This document shows, in pieces, positions 22,314 to 32,593 of a stretch of 64,000 nt of DNA. Numbering within the stretch: position 1 is the first letter of the stretch; the number at the start of each line of letters is the position of its first letter. Source of the DNA: Aphrocallistes beatrix (lineage: Eukaryota; Porifera; Hexactinellida; Sceptrulophora; Aphrocallistidae). The position numbers and the translations under genes are program-made. The notes below the pieces were generated by a model. That model did no database searches and was not told where the DNA came from. It saw nothing but the letters and a program-made list of their open reading frames with translations. The stretch is from NCBI GenBank assembly GCA_963281255.1, contig OY725497.1:3960968-4024967 (forward strand). Direction: 5' to 3'.

Positions 22314-23414
22314 ATGCATACGCTAAATACATATTTCATCCAATGGCAGTTGAAGCTAGCTTACGCAGGAGATGCAATATATTTGTGTTTCTTGATAGTC
22401 TGGCTGGTGTGCATCGGATACTATGTAAGGGTAACTTTAATTAAGAAGAGAAGGCTCTCTTTCCTCGAGCCGTCTAACCGTGAAATTCAACTATGGAAGC
22501 AACACTACAGCCGTTCCCTATACAAACTTGTCATGATGTTAATCATCGTGATGTTAGAAATTATGATAGTAATATCCGACCAAGCAAGTGTCTTCTACAT
22601 TCCAGTTCATTTCTCACTCTACAGAAATGCATCAGAAAGCCTTAATAATGGCTCAGCCAATGCTAACTATCTTCACTGCATCGTGACGAATAAATTTGAA
22701 AAGATTGGAGTTGGCAAGTTCAGTTTCGTGCTTACAATCTATCTTTACATCATAACTACATACAGCTTGTGCCTGAAGCACTGTGCCTTTACTTACCAAG
22801 AAAAAGGCGATCAGAAGAAACACATTTCAAAAACAATCGCATGGGTAACAGTATGCACCTCAGTCATTGCTCTTATGCTCTCAAAGTACACCATTCTGAT
22901 CGGCACATGTGTCTACACGGGCTTGATCATGTTAGGAGCAAGGCGTATGGTTCATAGTCATAAAATGCTGATCAGATCAATGAAGGCGAAGAGATGCGAC
23001 ATAATTTATGCTAGACGTGAGAATTCCTCTTTCGTGAAGAGAATCGACAGAGACATATGCCAAGTGAAAACCATTGGCGGATTCATCATAACCATCGGAA
23101 TGATAAGAATAGTTGCAGGATTATTCGGTGGAGTTATCGGGAATATCCTGATTCCTATTCTGCGAAACCCTTGCTGGATTTCGCCGAAATTCGTTGCAAT
23201 GCAGAAGCACATAGACGCTGTTACTGAAACAGGTGCACAGGTGGCCTTCATAGCTACCAGGCTAGTGAACCTCTTCTATGTCGTACTGATACTGATAGTG
23301 AATATCTACGTGGTGTATGTTAAACTATTCAGGAGGAGGAGCCAACTGCGTCGAATTGTGAACAAGAAGTACACTACTTATGGCAAACCATTGTCAAGAC
23401 ACTTACTGGCGTGA
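22314..23414 (+). CDS. orphan multi-pass membrane protein, about seven helices
   Basis: Intronless, 366 residues from the first ATG in frame. Hydrophobic segments in order include YLCFLIVWLVCIGYYV, LVMMLIIVMLEIMIVISD, FSFVLTIYLYIITTYSL, IAWVTVCTSVIALML, ILIGTCVYTGLIMLG, GGFIITIGMIRIVAGLFGGV and VNLFYVVLILIVNIYVV. Potential N-glycosylation sites (RNAS, NNGS) lie after the second helix, and the C-terminus is basic (LFRRRSQLRRIVNKK). Seven helices and a basic tail could mean a GPCR-like receptor, but I see no DRY or NPxxY motif and no family match. Upstream non-ATG codons extend the frame about 20 residues and are not used. Confidence 0.7.
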   Translation: MHTLNTYFIQWQLKLAYAGDAIYLCFLIVWLVCIGYYVRVTLIKKRRLSFLEPSNREIQLWKQHYSRSLYKLVMMLIIVMLEIMIVISDQASVFYIPVHFSLYRNASESLNNGSANANYLHCIVTNKFEKIGVGKFSFVLTIYLYIITTYSLCLKHCAFTYQEKGDQKKHISKTIAWVTVCTSVIALMLSKYTILIGTCVYTGLIMLGARRMVHSHKMLIRSMKAKRCDIIYARRENSSFVKRIDRDICQVKTIGGFIITIGMIRIVAGLFGGVIGNILIPILRNPCWISPKFVAMQKHIDAVTETGAQVAFIATRLVNLFYVVLILIVNIYVVYVKLFRRRSQLRRIVNKKYTTYGKPLSRHLLA

Positions 23415-24022
23415 TGATGGTAAAGCGTGAAAACTGCATACATTAATACTTGTATAATTGTTTCATTTAAAATGTATAAATGGACTAACTATAACTGATA
23501 ATGTAATTTTGGAATTCATATATAATTATCTTAAAAACATTGCTGCCAAACTTGATTGTTTATGAAGCATGTGTATTAGCAGAGGCATTTAAGAGGAAGT
23601 AATGGGAGATCCGGGCGGAGGAGGGGTATAGGAAATGCATTCCCACCAGACTTTCATTTGTTTTAATAACCATTCCATTTCAGATCGATTTTATAGTTAA
23701 ATATATCTACACTTCCTTTCTATGAAATATAGGGGTAGTGATATAAGTGCTCGTTATCATGAAAAGATGCATGATCCCACCGTTTAAAGTTTCTGGATGA
23801 AAGTAGGAAAAATGTCGGTCGACAGACCGATAGTGTAGCCAGTAAGTGATAGAAGACTAATATGTTATAGCTAGAAATTTCAATATTAGAGCTTTCTCAG
23901 TGTAAATTCCGAGCATTAAGTGCTCTTCTCCGCAGGCTAAATACTTATTTTTAAATTTGTACATTTTGATACATTATAATGTTATGTTACATACGTACGG
24001 ATGTATAATACTCCCTTATATG
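23415..24022. other. intergenic, no feature seen
   Basis: Convergent spacer between the orphan membrane protein (plus) and the PUB-UBA gene (minus); it holds the two 3' ends. Nothing else is visible. Confidence 0.45.
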
Positions 24023-25353
24023 TCAAGAGGGCATTTCCATATAGAAATGATCGTAATTAAGGATTGAATCAGACCTAGCTCTGGCCGCATCTTTCTTCTC
24101 CTTCATAGCGGCTCTGAGCACTTCCTGTCTCTGCTTCTCTATGAAGGAGTACCTCTCCCCGGATGTGTCCTGGTAGCGAGACACCACGTGTGTGGAGGGG
24201 AGGGAATCTGAGACAGTGTCGGGCGAAGAGGTAGCAGCTGTACTGGGCAGGCTGAACTAAGGAGAAGAATTGGGTATTCAGTACAGTATTAACAATCGTA
24301 GACTCAAATTGTATTTCCCTATACTCGAAACAATTATAATTTGAGGCACGGAGGGTCATACCTGTGGGTTAGCATTGATCCACTCAACGGCTTTCTCAAC
24401 ACTAATGTTATCGGTCTGAATCAGCGCCTGTGAAGCGAGCTCAGAGCTGTACCCCATTTCTAGCAGGGACACCAAAAGTCCTCCTCTTGGAACCGTCTTG
24501 TTGACAGCTGGAAGTGGAGTAGCGCCAGGGACAGTCGGAGTTGTGAACACATTCCCTCCACCAGACCCTCCCCCTCCCCCTCCTCCTCCCCCTCCTCCAG
24601 TGAGTTTCAGAGTTGTAAGCTGCGGGCTGGAGAGTGTAGACTGAGATTGCTGGTCGCTCAAGAGGGAAATGATTGGAGACATGTTGATTCCGAGTGGAAG
24701 TGAAATTACATTCCCGAGTTCATTCATCTGAAAACCGGCAACGATTAGTAGAAGTTGAGAAGGCTCGACATCCCAAACATATCTGTAAAGAATAATGACA
24801 GTCTGGTAATACATAATATTCTATTTGTATTGCCATTTTGTGAAACGACTGACTAGCAAGCGGTGACATATGTGCGGTTCTTATAATGCAAATCGGAAGT
24901 CTAGGCATAATGTAACTCGTCAAGTTTATATAACGGTGCCATAAGCCAGTGGTTCCCAACCTGGGGTCCATGGACCCCTTTGTGGTCCACAGAAGATATC
25001 AGGGGGATTCGAAATTTTGTATTACGGTTAATGGGAAGGGGTCCACAGAATATAGGAAAATTGCTTTAGCGGGTCCAAAGGTTGAAAACCGCTGGCATAA
25101 GCCAACTCTCTAGGTTGTCTGGAATATTCAATCTAACTCTATCAATTATAAATAAATCGCATAAGAATTCCATTTTCATTTGTACTTACTTTTTAAACTT
25201 AGCATTCGACAGTTTAATGCTTCGGAACTTCTCAGCATCAGGGTTGTCGGCTATCCTCTGTAAGATCCTGGATAGCATGTTAATGCATTCACGGGACACT
25301 TCTTGGTCAGGAAGAGACCGGATCTGCGAAATACAGATGCGAGCATCTTCCAT
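24023..25353 (-). CDS. PUB- and UBA-domain protein, candidate p97/VCP cofactor
   Basis: Three exons, 25190-25353, 24362-24782 and 24023-24256, join in phases 2 and 0 to give 272 residues. The N-terminal ~95 residues form a PUB-type domain (MEDARICISQIRSLPDQEVS, INMLSRILQRIADNPDAEKF, RSIKLSNAKFKKYVW, LLLIVAGFQMNE). A polyglycine linker follows, then a UBA domain (LLVSLLEMGYSSELASQALI ... AVEWINANPQ). The last exon gives a charged helix (FIEKQRQEVLRAAMKEKKDA). PUB domains bind the C-terminal tail of p97/VCP and UBA domains bind ubiquitin, so a shuttle or adaptor role in ubiquitin-dependent turnover is inferred. The 407-nt first intron carries a hAT-type element. Confidence 0.82.
24947..25094. 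mobile_element. hAT-type (Charlie-like) MITE inside an intron
   Basis: A 148-bp element with terminal repeats CAGTGGTTCCCAACCTGGGG and GGTTGAAAACCGCTG, flanked by 8-bp copies CCATAAGC and GCATAAGC (7 of 8 match). This terminal sequence is characteristic of hAT elements across animals. It lies in the first intron of the PUB-UBA gene. Confidence 0.93.
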
Positions 25354-25587
25354 ATTCCTAAAAGCTAATTATGAAATAAGATAAGAAAAGGGTGTCAATA
25401 GAACCTGAAAAAATTAATCGAGATCTGATCATAGCTGAAATAATGACCAGCGTTCCCAATCAATATCATAATGAAAAAAAATCCCCCAATCCTACTACAT
25501 TAAATACGTAGAAACAATTAAAATCATTTGCGTAACACTAATCCATAGAAACTAATAATACATTCATAAAAATATCCAAAGGTTTAA

Positions 25588-27558
25588 TTAGAGTATAATT
25601 TTCCCTTTCATTAACATCTGGAAGAGTTCAGTGTCCAGAGAAACGTACTTGTTGTATCTTGGATCCAAGAAGAAAATGGGATCTGAGATATTGCTGACAT
25701 CGAATCCTTCTCTCTCGAATCTTACCTTCTGGTACTTGAAGGTTGAAGTGAGATCAGGAGAAGCTATCTTCCGAATAAACAATGGGAGTGAGTAGGAGGG
25801 CAGAGAAGATCTCAACTTCACTAGGAAAGTATCCAACTCTTCCTCATCCAGCTCTACCATTCCCAAAGCGCCAGCCTTGCCCTCTGTCCCAGGAATGCTA
25901 ACGCCATACACAATGACGTCACAATGGCCAACAATCGAAGTGATGATCGACTCTACCTCCCTTGTACTCACGTTTTCACCTTTCCACCGAAATGTGTCCC
26001 CCCTCCGGTCTACAAAGGTGACATAACCTAATTCATTGCGAGATAACACATCTCCTGAACGGAAGTAGCAGTCGCTTCTGCTCATTACATTTCTAACAAC
26101 TTTCTTCGTCGTATCTTCTCTCGACAAGTACGGATTTCGCATTCTTTCCAATCCTTCTGCCACCAAGCCTAGACACTCACCAGGTTCGTTGTCCTCACAG
26201 CGAATGCACAGCCCATCAGGAGAACGTACCAGTTCTCCCGTCTCCTGGTTGATTCTTGCAAGAAAATTTCTATTGCATAACAATTTCAATCTGTCAAAAA
26301 AGTTCCAATTGCATAGTTTTGCTATGAAAAGAATCTCCCTGAATGATATCGGTTGAAATCCAACAAAACCAGGTTGCTGAGTAACGTTTATAAAGCTCCC
26401 ATACCCTTCAGTGGATCCATAGAATTCTATTAGATTTTTGAGATTAAATCTTTCTTTGAATTCCGTCCATAGACAAGGCCTCAACCCATTTCCTATTGCA
26501 GTGGTAACCTTGTGTTTCCTGTCTGAGAGCTTATTTGGCTGAGCTAACAGGTATCTACACAACTCCCCTATGTACAACACAATTGTACAGTTGTAGGTAG
26601 CGCAGTCATCCCAAAATCTACTCGCACTGAATTTCTTTACTAACAAAGATTCACACCCATTGTTTACAACCATTCCGAATGCCAGCATTAGTGCACTGAT
26701 ATGGTACAAGGGGAGCGGAATGTACACGATATCTTTTGTAGTGCATTGTGCCAACATCGAAAAGCGATAACCTCCATTCAGAAAATATAGGTGACTGATA
26801 GGGCAGGCCTTTGGTAATCCAGTTGTGCCAGATGTGTAGGTGTAACATAGTGCTGTTGTTGCATCGGTGTTAGTGTTAGTAGGTTCCGTGTGAGGTGAAC
26901 TTTTAGATTTGATAAGTATATCATTATCACAACCAACTTCTCCCCCCTTACTGAAGCAGTACAGCTCCAACCTGTCAACTAGATCCCCTTCAATCTGTTG
27001 GAGCTTACCACTGAGGTTGCAAGCTACTATTACAGCTCTGCAATGAGCGATCGTGATACAATGAACCCACTGCTTGCTGCTTAGATTGTGGTTAATCAGG
27101 GCGGCTGGGCATCCAAGTTTTGATAGAGCTAGAAGGATAACGATGAACTCGGGACAATTTTCCGATATAAGAGCTACTGACTCACCAACACTCACGCCTG
27201 AAGCCGCGGATAGGTAGTTAGCTACTTGATTAGCAACCAATGCAATGCGTTGGAATGTCCATTGCTCTTCTTCAAAGTGAATGGCAACCTTATTAGGATG
27301 TTCAGTCACATGTCTCTTCCAAACTTTGTGAAATGTCAACTTCTGATTGCGTATCTTCTTAGATCGTTCGATTACTTCCGATCCCTTTCTTACCCAATCA
27401 ATATCCCTTGGAAGTGTATGTTTGAGCCGAAGAATGACAGGCCAACCTCCGAAAAGAATATAGGCACATGGGAAGTAGACCAGCACAGCCAGTGCACAGG
27501 AGGAAACCCATGCTAGTAAGATCCCAGCGATGATTGAGAGGCACAAACGGAAAACCAT
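25588..27558 (-). CDS. long-chain fatty acid transport protein / very-long-chain acyl-CoA synthetase (SLC27 family)
   Basis: Intronless, 656 residues, within the usual SLC27/FATP range of about 620-690. An N-terminal membrane helix (LSIIAGILLAWVSSCALAVLVY) is followed by the AMP-binding signature YTSGTTGLPK (residues 241-250) in the family context CYTYTSGTTGLPKACPISH. Further family features are IEFYGSTEGYGSFIN, the adenylate-binding RSGDVLSRNELGYVTFVDR and GDTFRWKGENVSTREVE. The enzyme activates long and very-long-chain fatty acids to acyl-CoA at ER or plasma membrane and promotes uptake. It is divergently arranged with selenoprotein N, with 702 bp between the two start codons. The vertebrate paralogue (FATP1, 4 or 6 type) cannot be assigned. 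Confidence 0.95.
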   Translation of the reverse strand: MVFRLCLSIIAGILLAWVSSCALAVLVYFPCAYILFGGWPVILRLKHTLPRDIDWVRKGSEVIERSKKIRNQKLTFHKVWKRHVTEHPNKVAIHFEEEQWTFQRIALVANQVANYLSAASGVSVGESVALISENCPEFIVILLALSKLGCPAALINHNLSSKQWVHCITIAHCRAVIVACNLSGKLQQIEGDLVDRLELYCFSKGGEVGCDNDILIKSKSSPHTEPTNTNTDATTALCYTYTSGTTGLPKACPISHLYFLNGGYRFSMLAQCTTKDIVYIPLPLYHISALMLAFGMVVNNGCESLLVKKFSASRFWDDCATYNCTIVLYIGELCRYLLAQPNKLSDRKHKVTTAIGNGLRPCLWTEFKERFNLKNLIEFYGSTEGYGSFINVTQQPGFVGFQPISFREILFIAKLCNWNFFDRLKLLCNRNFLARINQETGELVRSPDGLCIRCEDNEPGECLGLVAEGLERMRNPYLSREDTTKKVVRNVMSRSDCYFRSGDVLSRNELGYVTFVDRRGDTFRWKGENVSTREVESIITSIVGHCDVIVYGVSIPGTEGKAGALGMVELDEEELDTFLVKLRSSLPSYSLPLFIRKIASPDLTSTFKYQKVRFEREGFDVSNISDPIFFLDPRYNKYVSLDTELFQMLMKGKIIL

Positions 27559-28260
27559 TTAGTTCATAGTCTTATTACTTACTAACAAACGGAGAGCCAT
27601 TTAGCTCATATTACTTGCTAGTGACTACTGGGTGCTGGTATAATTATCACGTATTCGTTAGTAATACTTGGTGGTCTTTTAGAAACATTTAGAAATGTAC
27701 CGTAGTACCTCAGTACATACACCAGTCAGGTAAAGGACTTTGTCATCATACACGTCTAAGTGTAAACGAGGGAGAGTAAAATCTGGAAAGTTGCACACAA
27801 TTACAAACAGCTCACATAATTAATCTTATACTAATAACAAGTACTGCATATATATTTTAATTTCATATATTTAAAATATTTTAGCGCATGCGCTAAAATA
27901 TTCGACACGACACGACACGACACGACACGACACGACACGACACGACACGACACAACACAACACGACACAACACGACACAACACAACACAACACAACACAA
28001 CACTTTCCATGACATTTTACAAAATGCAATATGAAATATGAAATATAAGAAACACTACAGTGTTTTAGCGCATGCGCTAAAAGTAAAACAGCGCATGCGC
28101 TAAAGTAAAACAGCGCATGCGCTAAAATATTTTAAATACCTCTTTAATTTGGTCTACATAGTACGTATATACATTTTTTAAAAATTAGGTTACTTTTCTA
28201 CTTGTAGAATCTTTTAGAAATTATTTAGTGTTCAGATAAGAGGGTTGCCACGGAAGTTTG
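27559..28260. promoter_or_regulatory. shared upstream region of FATP and selenoprotein N with NRF1-type palindromes
   Basis: A 702-bp spacer between divergent start codons. It contains four identical GCGCATGCGC palindromes (27884-27893, 28068-28077, 28091-28100, 28113-28122), which fit the NRF1/alpha-Pal binding consensus, around a CGACA minisatellite. The first and last palindromes also lie at the ends of an inverted repeat, so the block may be of transposon origin. A bidirectional promoter is inferred from gene orientation. Confidence 0.55.
27866..28138. repeat. foldback structure with palindromic ends and internal CGACA minisatellite
   Basis: The left arm (27868-27893, TATTTAAAATATTTTAGCGC...) and right arm (28113-28138) are about 26-bp perfect inverted repeats, each ending in GCGCATGCGC. 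Between them lie a pentanucleotide tandem array of CGACA changing into CAACA (about 27903-28003) and two further copies of the palindrome. Confidence 0.85.
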
Positions 28261-29958
28261 TTGATGTCGGCTCGCAAACGACATGTACCAGACCCTCCCC
28301 CTCACCCCCCCGACCCCCCTGCCTCCAAAGAAACAGCAGACATCGAAGAGGAACGCTATCAGGAATGGCTGGCCAATGCAAGATTTGTGAAAAGACTTCT
28401 GAAAGCGATCTGTGCAATCCTTACAGCCTACTTGGTGCTGTTCATATGCTTAGGGCTGATAGTGGCGGCCTATTACGAGAGTAATCTTTCTAACAAAGTG
28501 ACGAAAGGAAGTCCTGATCGCTGGTCACTCAACATGAACCAGCAGCTGGATGAGGGCGTGATGGAGCTGTTCCAGATATACGACTCAGATGCTAGCGAGT
28601 GTCTTGAGCCCTGGGAGTTCCAGTACATCGCTAAGCTGCTGAACGAGAAAGACGACGCCTTCAAGTTCAGAGAAGAGCTAGGAGAGGAGGACGGAGTGGT
28701 TGTGCATGCCGAGTACGTCCCCATCGATGTGAACTCCATGAAAACCTTCCAAGACGAGCAGACGTCCTACTTCCAGGGATTCCTGTCAGAGAAGAAGCAC
28801 TTCACCGGACTCTTCACTTGGAGAGGTCCCGCCCGTTCCAATAGCACCTACAGTGCTCAAAACTTCCGCGCCTTCTTGCCCCCCGCTGATGGCTTGGAGG
28901 TGGGCACCCCTTACCGACTCATCTCGTCTATGTTCGGGGAAGACAGGGAAGAGATATACAACGCCAACCGCTACTACCCGCCCCAGCCCACGGGCCGCGA
29001 CCTGTTCTTCTTCAAACTGCTGCAGCAGTTCCACGACAAAGCTTTTCTGCAGAACAGGTTCGGACCTAGAGGAGGTGTCGCTGTAATCCGCGCGCAATCG
29101 GGGTCATTTGTAGACATCGCATTCCGTATCCACGCAGAGTTCCAGATCAACGAACCCCCTCAGCTCCCTTTCTGGTACACCCCCGCCCACTTCACCGGTC
29201 ACATCCTGATGGACACAGCCACGGACACAGTATATCAGTTCGAATTCGGAGTTCCGATCTCGCGTCGACTCAACGTGGACATGGAGTGGATCGTCTCTTC
29301 GGATGACATCGAGGGCGAGAAGATGGAGGTGGATATCGGGTACATCCCCTCCATGAAACTCTACATCAACCAAACGACAGAAGGACTGCCGACGTGGGAG
29401 AAAGAGATCTCGTTCGAGGAGGCAAGAGCCGATTTAGACAAGATCTTGTACCCGTTCAAGAAGATCCCCTACCTGGAGATCAGAGAGGCCGTGGAGACGG
29501 CCAAGGCGGAGGATAAACTGGTGCACTCCATTCTGATATGGGGTTCCCTGGACGACCAGTCGTGCTGAGGATCAGGACGCACCTTGCGAGACGGGCCCCT
29601 CGCAAGCGTCGCCGTCCAAGACACCCTCAAAGAGAACTTCATTTCCTCCTGGTCCCTCATGGTCTACATCCAGGACTTGATGGCTAACCAGACCGTGACA
29701 GAGGAGCACAGAGCCATCCTCGGCAAGTCCATGGCTGCCTACCAGTTCCCGGTGCAGAGCATGGTGATGCGTCCCGACACCGGAGAGATCCTGCGTGTCC
29801 TCAATGCTAACGAGATGATGGACTTCCAAGAGGACGAGTCAGCTCAGCACACGACTGACCCCCTCGCCATCGTATACAACAACTTCCTCATGGAAGGGAT
29901 CCGTCTCGCTCGAGAAGAGAAGTCTCTCCCTAACCCTGATTCGCCAAATGCACCATAG
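28261..29958 (+). CDS. SELENON: selenoprotein N, with in-frame UGA selenocysteine codon
   Basis: An intronless frame of 566 codons is complete only if the TGA at 29566-29568 (codon 436) is read as selenocysteine. The local motif is SLDDQSC-U-GSGRTLR, which matches the SCUG redox centre of selenoprotein N; the frame resumes and stays family-like to the stop at 29958. Residues 48-71 are a single membrane helix with a Lys/Arg-rich flank, as in the ER type II protein. Residues 107-118 (DSDASECLEPWE) form an EF-hand loop, with D, D, S and E at ligand positions. The family senses luminal Ca2+ and redox-activates SERCA. The start is the ATG at 28261; the frame is open further 5' only through a TTG. 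Recoding signals lie at 29576-29610 and 30055-30136. Confidence 0.96.
29576..29610 (+). promoter_or_regulatory. stem-loop just after the UGA (selenocysteine redefinition element)
   Basis: Starting 7 nt past the UGA, GACG pairs with CGTC across a small bulge, and CTTGCGAG (29583-29590) pairs perfectly with CTCGCAAG (29599-29606), leaving an 8-nt loop. Vertebrate SELENON carries such an SRE in the same position, where it promotes UGA readthrough. Confidence 0.85.
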
Positions 29959-30010
29959 CTTTTAACTGCTAATCACTAGACTAGTTTAATTTAGAGATAA
30001 CCCTCTACAC

Positions 30011-30032
30011 ATCTGGCCAGGGCCCGGCCAGA
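30011..30032 (+). other. GC-rich hairpin in the selenoprotein N 3' region
   Basis: ATCTGGCC and GGCCAGAT pair around AGGGCC in the 3' untranslated region, 23 nt before the SECIS candidate. It is a stable helix of unknown role and could help isolate the SECIS fold. Confidence 0.7.
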
Positions 30033-30054
30033 TCTATTTAGCTTTAACGTAATG

Positions 30055-30136
30055 GGAGCTGTAGCTAGCTGCCGTATGAGGTGCCCTTGTAAACCTTTGG
30101 TGAGGGGATACTGATCTTTGGAGCTAGCTGCACTCC
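30055..30136 (+). ncRNA. SECIS element candidate (form 2)
   Basis: Key parts in order: 5' ATGA (30076-30079), apical AA (30091-30092), mini-stem ACC-TTT-GGT directly after it, and 3' TGAT (30112-30115). The lower helix is closed by AGCTAGCT on both sides plus GGAG/CTCC. The upper helix pairs GGTGCCCTT with the complementary GAGGGGATAC with small bulges. The mini-stem above the AA is the mark of form 2 SECIS. It lies about 490 nt 3' of the UGA, a usual spacing. Confidence 0.85.
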
Positions 30137-30412
30137 AACTTTTTTGGTATACCATGTTCTTTCAGTTTTGATATTTTCTGGATAATCCCTATTATAAATA
30201 GAATATTTTAACTTTTCTTAATAATAGTAGCAGAGTTATATTAGTTTACTTGTGACTAGTCATTATGTCGAATATCAGTATAGAATCAGCTGATTCAGCT
30301 CCATTGTTACTTAAAAGCGTTCGGAATCTCAAAATTTTTCCATTGTAAGGGTAAATCAATTCGTAATGCTACTATATCTACATTCAGATCTACCTAGCAG
30401 TTTCAGATCTGT

Positions 30413-31228
30413 ATGCGTGCACTCAAGAACTTATGGTTTACAGTTTATCCTTCTCTAGTCAGGAACGAGGTTGTTTCACTCAGGGAGATGGCGACTGCTT
30501 CTAAATCGTATGGTGAGAAGTTACAGAAGATAGGACTTCTGACACAGAAAGATGCTATCGCAATCGACGAAGAACTCTTCAGCACTTATCAATACTCGAT
30601 AGAACAGGTGTTGGAGATAGCAGGTCTCAGTGTAGCACAGATTATAGCTGATAACTATCCCAAGAAAGCGGAGACAGATAAGGTGCTGATCTGTAACGGA
30701 CCAGGGATGAACGGAGGAGATGGTTTTGTAGCAGCACGACACCTCCTCGCATTCGGACTCCATCCAGTCGTATTTTGTCCCAAGAGGGCAAATACGCCCA
30801 TTTTGAATCGCGTTTCGAATCAGATTGCAGCGCATGGCATCCCTGTATTGGACGCACTGCCTTCTCCCGCTGAGATCTCAGCCGAGTACTCAGTAGTGCT
30901 GGACTGTTTGTTCGGATTCAGCTTCAAGCCTCCTGTCCGGAAGCCGTACGACGACATCCTGAGGAGTCTGGTGCAGGTTACGGCACCCATCGTGTCAGTT
31001 GATTTCCCCTCGGGCTGGCATTTGGAGAAAGGACCAGGAGAGGTCCCAGAGGATATGAAACTACAACCAGAGGCACTTATTTCCCTCATTTGCCCCAAAT
31101 TAGGATCCGAGTTTTTCTGTGGAAAGCACCATTTTATTGCAATGAGGATTCTGCCTAAAGAACTGCTCAAGAAATTCGGTCTCGATCGCCCTACGTTCCC
31201 TGGAACTAAGGATTACGTGGAAGTCTAA
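30413..31228 (+). CDS. NAXE: NAD(P)HX epimerase, copy 1
   Basis: Intronless, 271 residues from the first ATG; a second ATG at 30488 (MATASKSYGEK) would remove 25 residues that could be a mitochondrial presequence. It has the YjeF-N fold: NGPGMNGGDGFVAARHL, VVFCPKRANTPILNRV, VVLDCLFGFSF and VSVDFPSGW. NAXE epimerises hydrated NAD(P)H, working with the ATP-dependent dehydratase NAXD in metabolite repair. A second copy is at 32938-33678. Where the family usually has SGWDVE after the VD-PSGW block this reads SGWHLE, shared by both copies. Functional enzyme is likely but unproven. Confidence 0.93.
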   Translation: MRALKNLWFTVYPSLVRNEVVSLREMATASKSYGEKLQKIGLLTQKDAIAIDEELFSTYQYSIEQVLEIAGLSVAQIIADNYPKKAETDKVLICNGPGMNGGDGFVAARHLLAFGLHPVVFCPKRANTPILNRVSNQIAAHGIPVLDALPSPAEISAEYSVVLDCLFGFSFKPPVRKPYDDILRSLVQVTAPIVSVDFPSGWHLEKGPGEVPEDMKLQPEALISLICPKLGSEFFCGKHHFIAMRILPKELLKKFGLDRPTFPGTKDYVEV

Positions 31229-31989
31229 ATTGGACATTGGTATGTACACTCTTTAGATAATTTAAATATAGAATTTAAATTCATGATAAATGAAAGGTGG
31301 GAATGAAGTTGGTGATGTAGAGAATTTTATGATGTATATTTGTACCCATTTTAGTGAGTGCAGTATTCATATCTTTTCTCCAGATAATTGTAAGCATATT
31401 AAACCCCCATGATGACGTAATGATTTATTGAAAGAGTCACCATAGATCTGCACTCGTATACGAACTTCAATCTGACACATTGGCGGGGTGGTATCCAGGA
31501 TTAAAAAATTCATGCATACAACCCAAAAACTAGCAGGAATATCAATTCAAGAGTGATTTCATTAGATTCCTCATGCGATGTCAAAGTTAGATGCGTTAAC
31601 TACCTTGAACTCTCATGGGGAATCTAATAAACTTAACTCTTATTAATATTATTATATTTTACGATAATGGAGGCAAAAATGGAATTCCATTCATGACTCG
31701 ATTAGTGCGAAAACCTTGCAGTATAGTTACTTGAAGAATGTTTGATAGATAAAACGAACAGAATATCACGTTTGTTACTGGTTATTGACTGGTTTCTCCA
31801 ATTCAAAATAATCGGAAATACAGTTGAAGTAAAACTTATTAATTAATTAGTAATTTGGAACATACGTAGGTGTTTAATAATCTCATCAGTCTTATCTAGA
31901 ACGAAATTATACACACAAATCTTAATGGTAAATATCAATTCATATACTTTCTTATATTGAAAAGTAGTAGAAATTACAGCCGTTTGCCC

Positions 31990-32165
31990 CGTCTTTCCAA
32001 GCCTTTACCATCCAGACATCCCACAATCCGCCGCGAATCCAAGTGAGTATAGTACAGCACAATGGAACTTATTGAACAATAACTGTACCCCAGACTATAT
32101 TCACTTAATATCGCGGCACCTTTTATGGATGTTTGGATGGTAATTGCTTTGAAAGACAGAGAAAC
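31990..32165. repeat. imperfect foldback element
   Basis: Left arm segments GTCTTTCCAAGC and TTACCATCCAGACATCC and an AGTGAGTATAGT block reappear in inverted order on the right (GGATGTTTGGATGGTAA, GCTTTGAAAGAC, ACTATATTCACTT). It is about 175 bp with diverged arms and no coding sequence; probably a MITE. Confidence 0.7.
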
Positions 32166-32593
32166 TGCTGTAATCCTAGATTTATTTTTGTGTTCTAAGC
32201 AGATTATTAGATAATTATATCATTGCTTGAAGCTCGATGCTCCCTGATACTTTATTAAAGATAAAAAGCAGGTGGTGGGATTCACTAGAACGGTGTCATC
32301 CAAAGCCATAATGCACTGCTGCGTGTTTATCTTAAAATTCAGATACGATCAAAATCATACCATCACGGTTTCAGGGTACTTGGAATGTATAAAAGTAAGT
32401 GAAATATTCGTAAATGGATAGCCTTTAGTGTATTTATTTGTTCATCACTATACTTTTATATGTTTATAATATTCTAATTTAGAGATTCTATACTACTAAA
32501 GCGTTAAGGTTAAATTACGCCAAAAAGACCGTTTGAAATTTGGAAAAAATCCACTTTTACAAAAAATGAATAATTTTGTACTAAAACCTCAAA

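Noticed and set aside
27903-28003. CRISPR-like array
   Set aside because: A plain pentanucleotide tandem repeat without spacers, in an animal genome.
29566-29568. TGA as a true stop separating two genes
   Set aside because: The frame resumes with family sequence, and SCUG context, adjacent stem and SECIS candidate all support selenocysteine.
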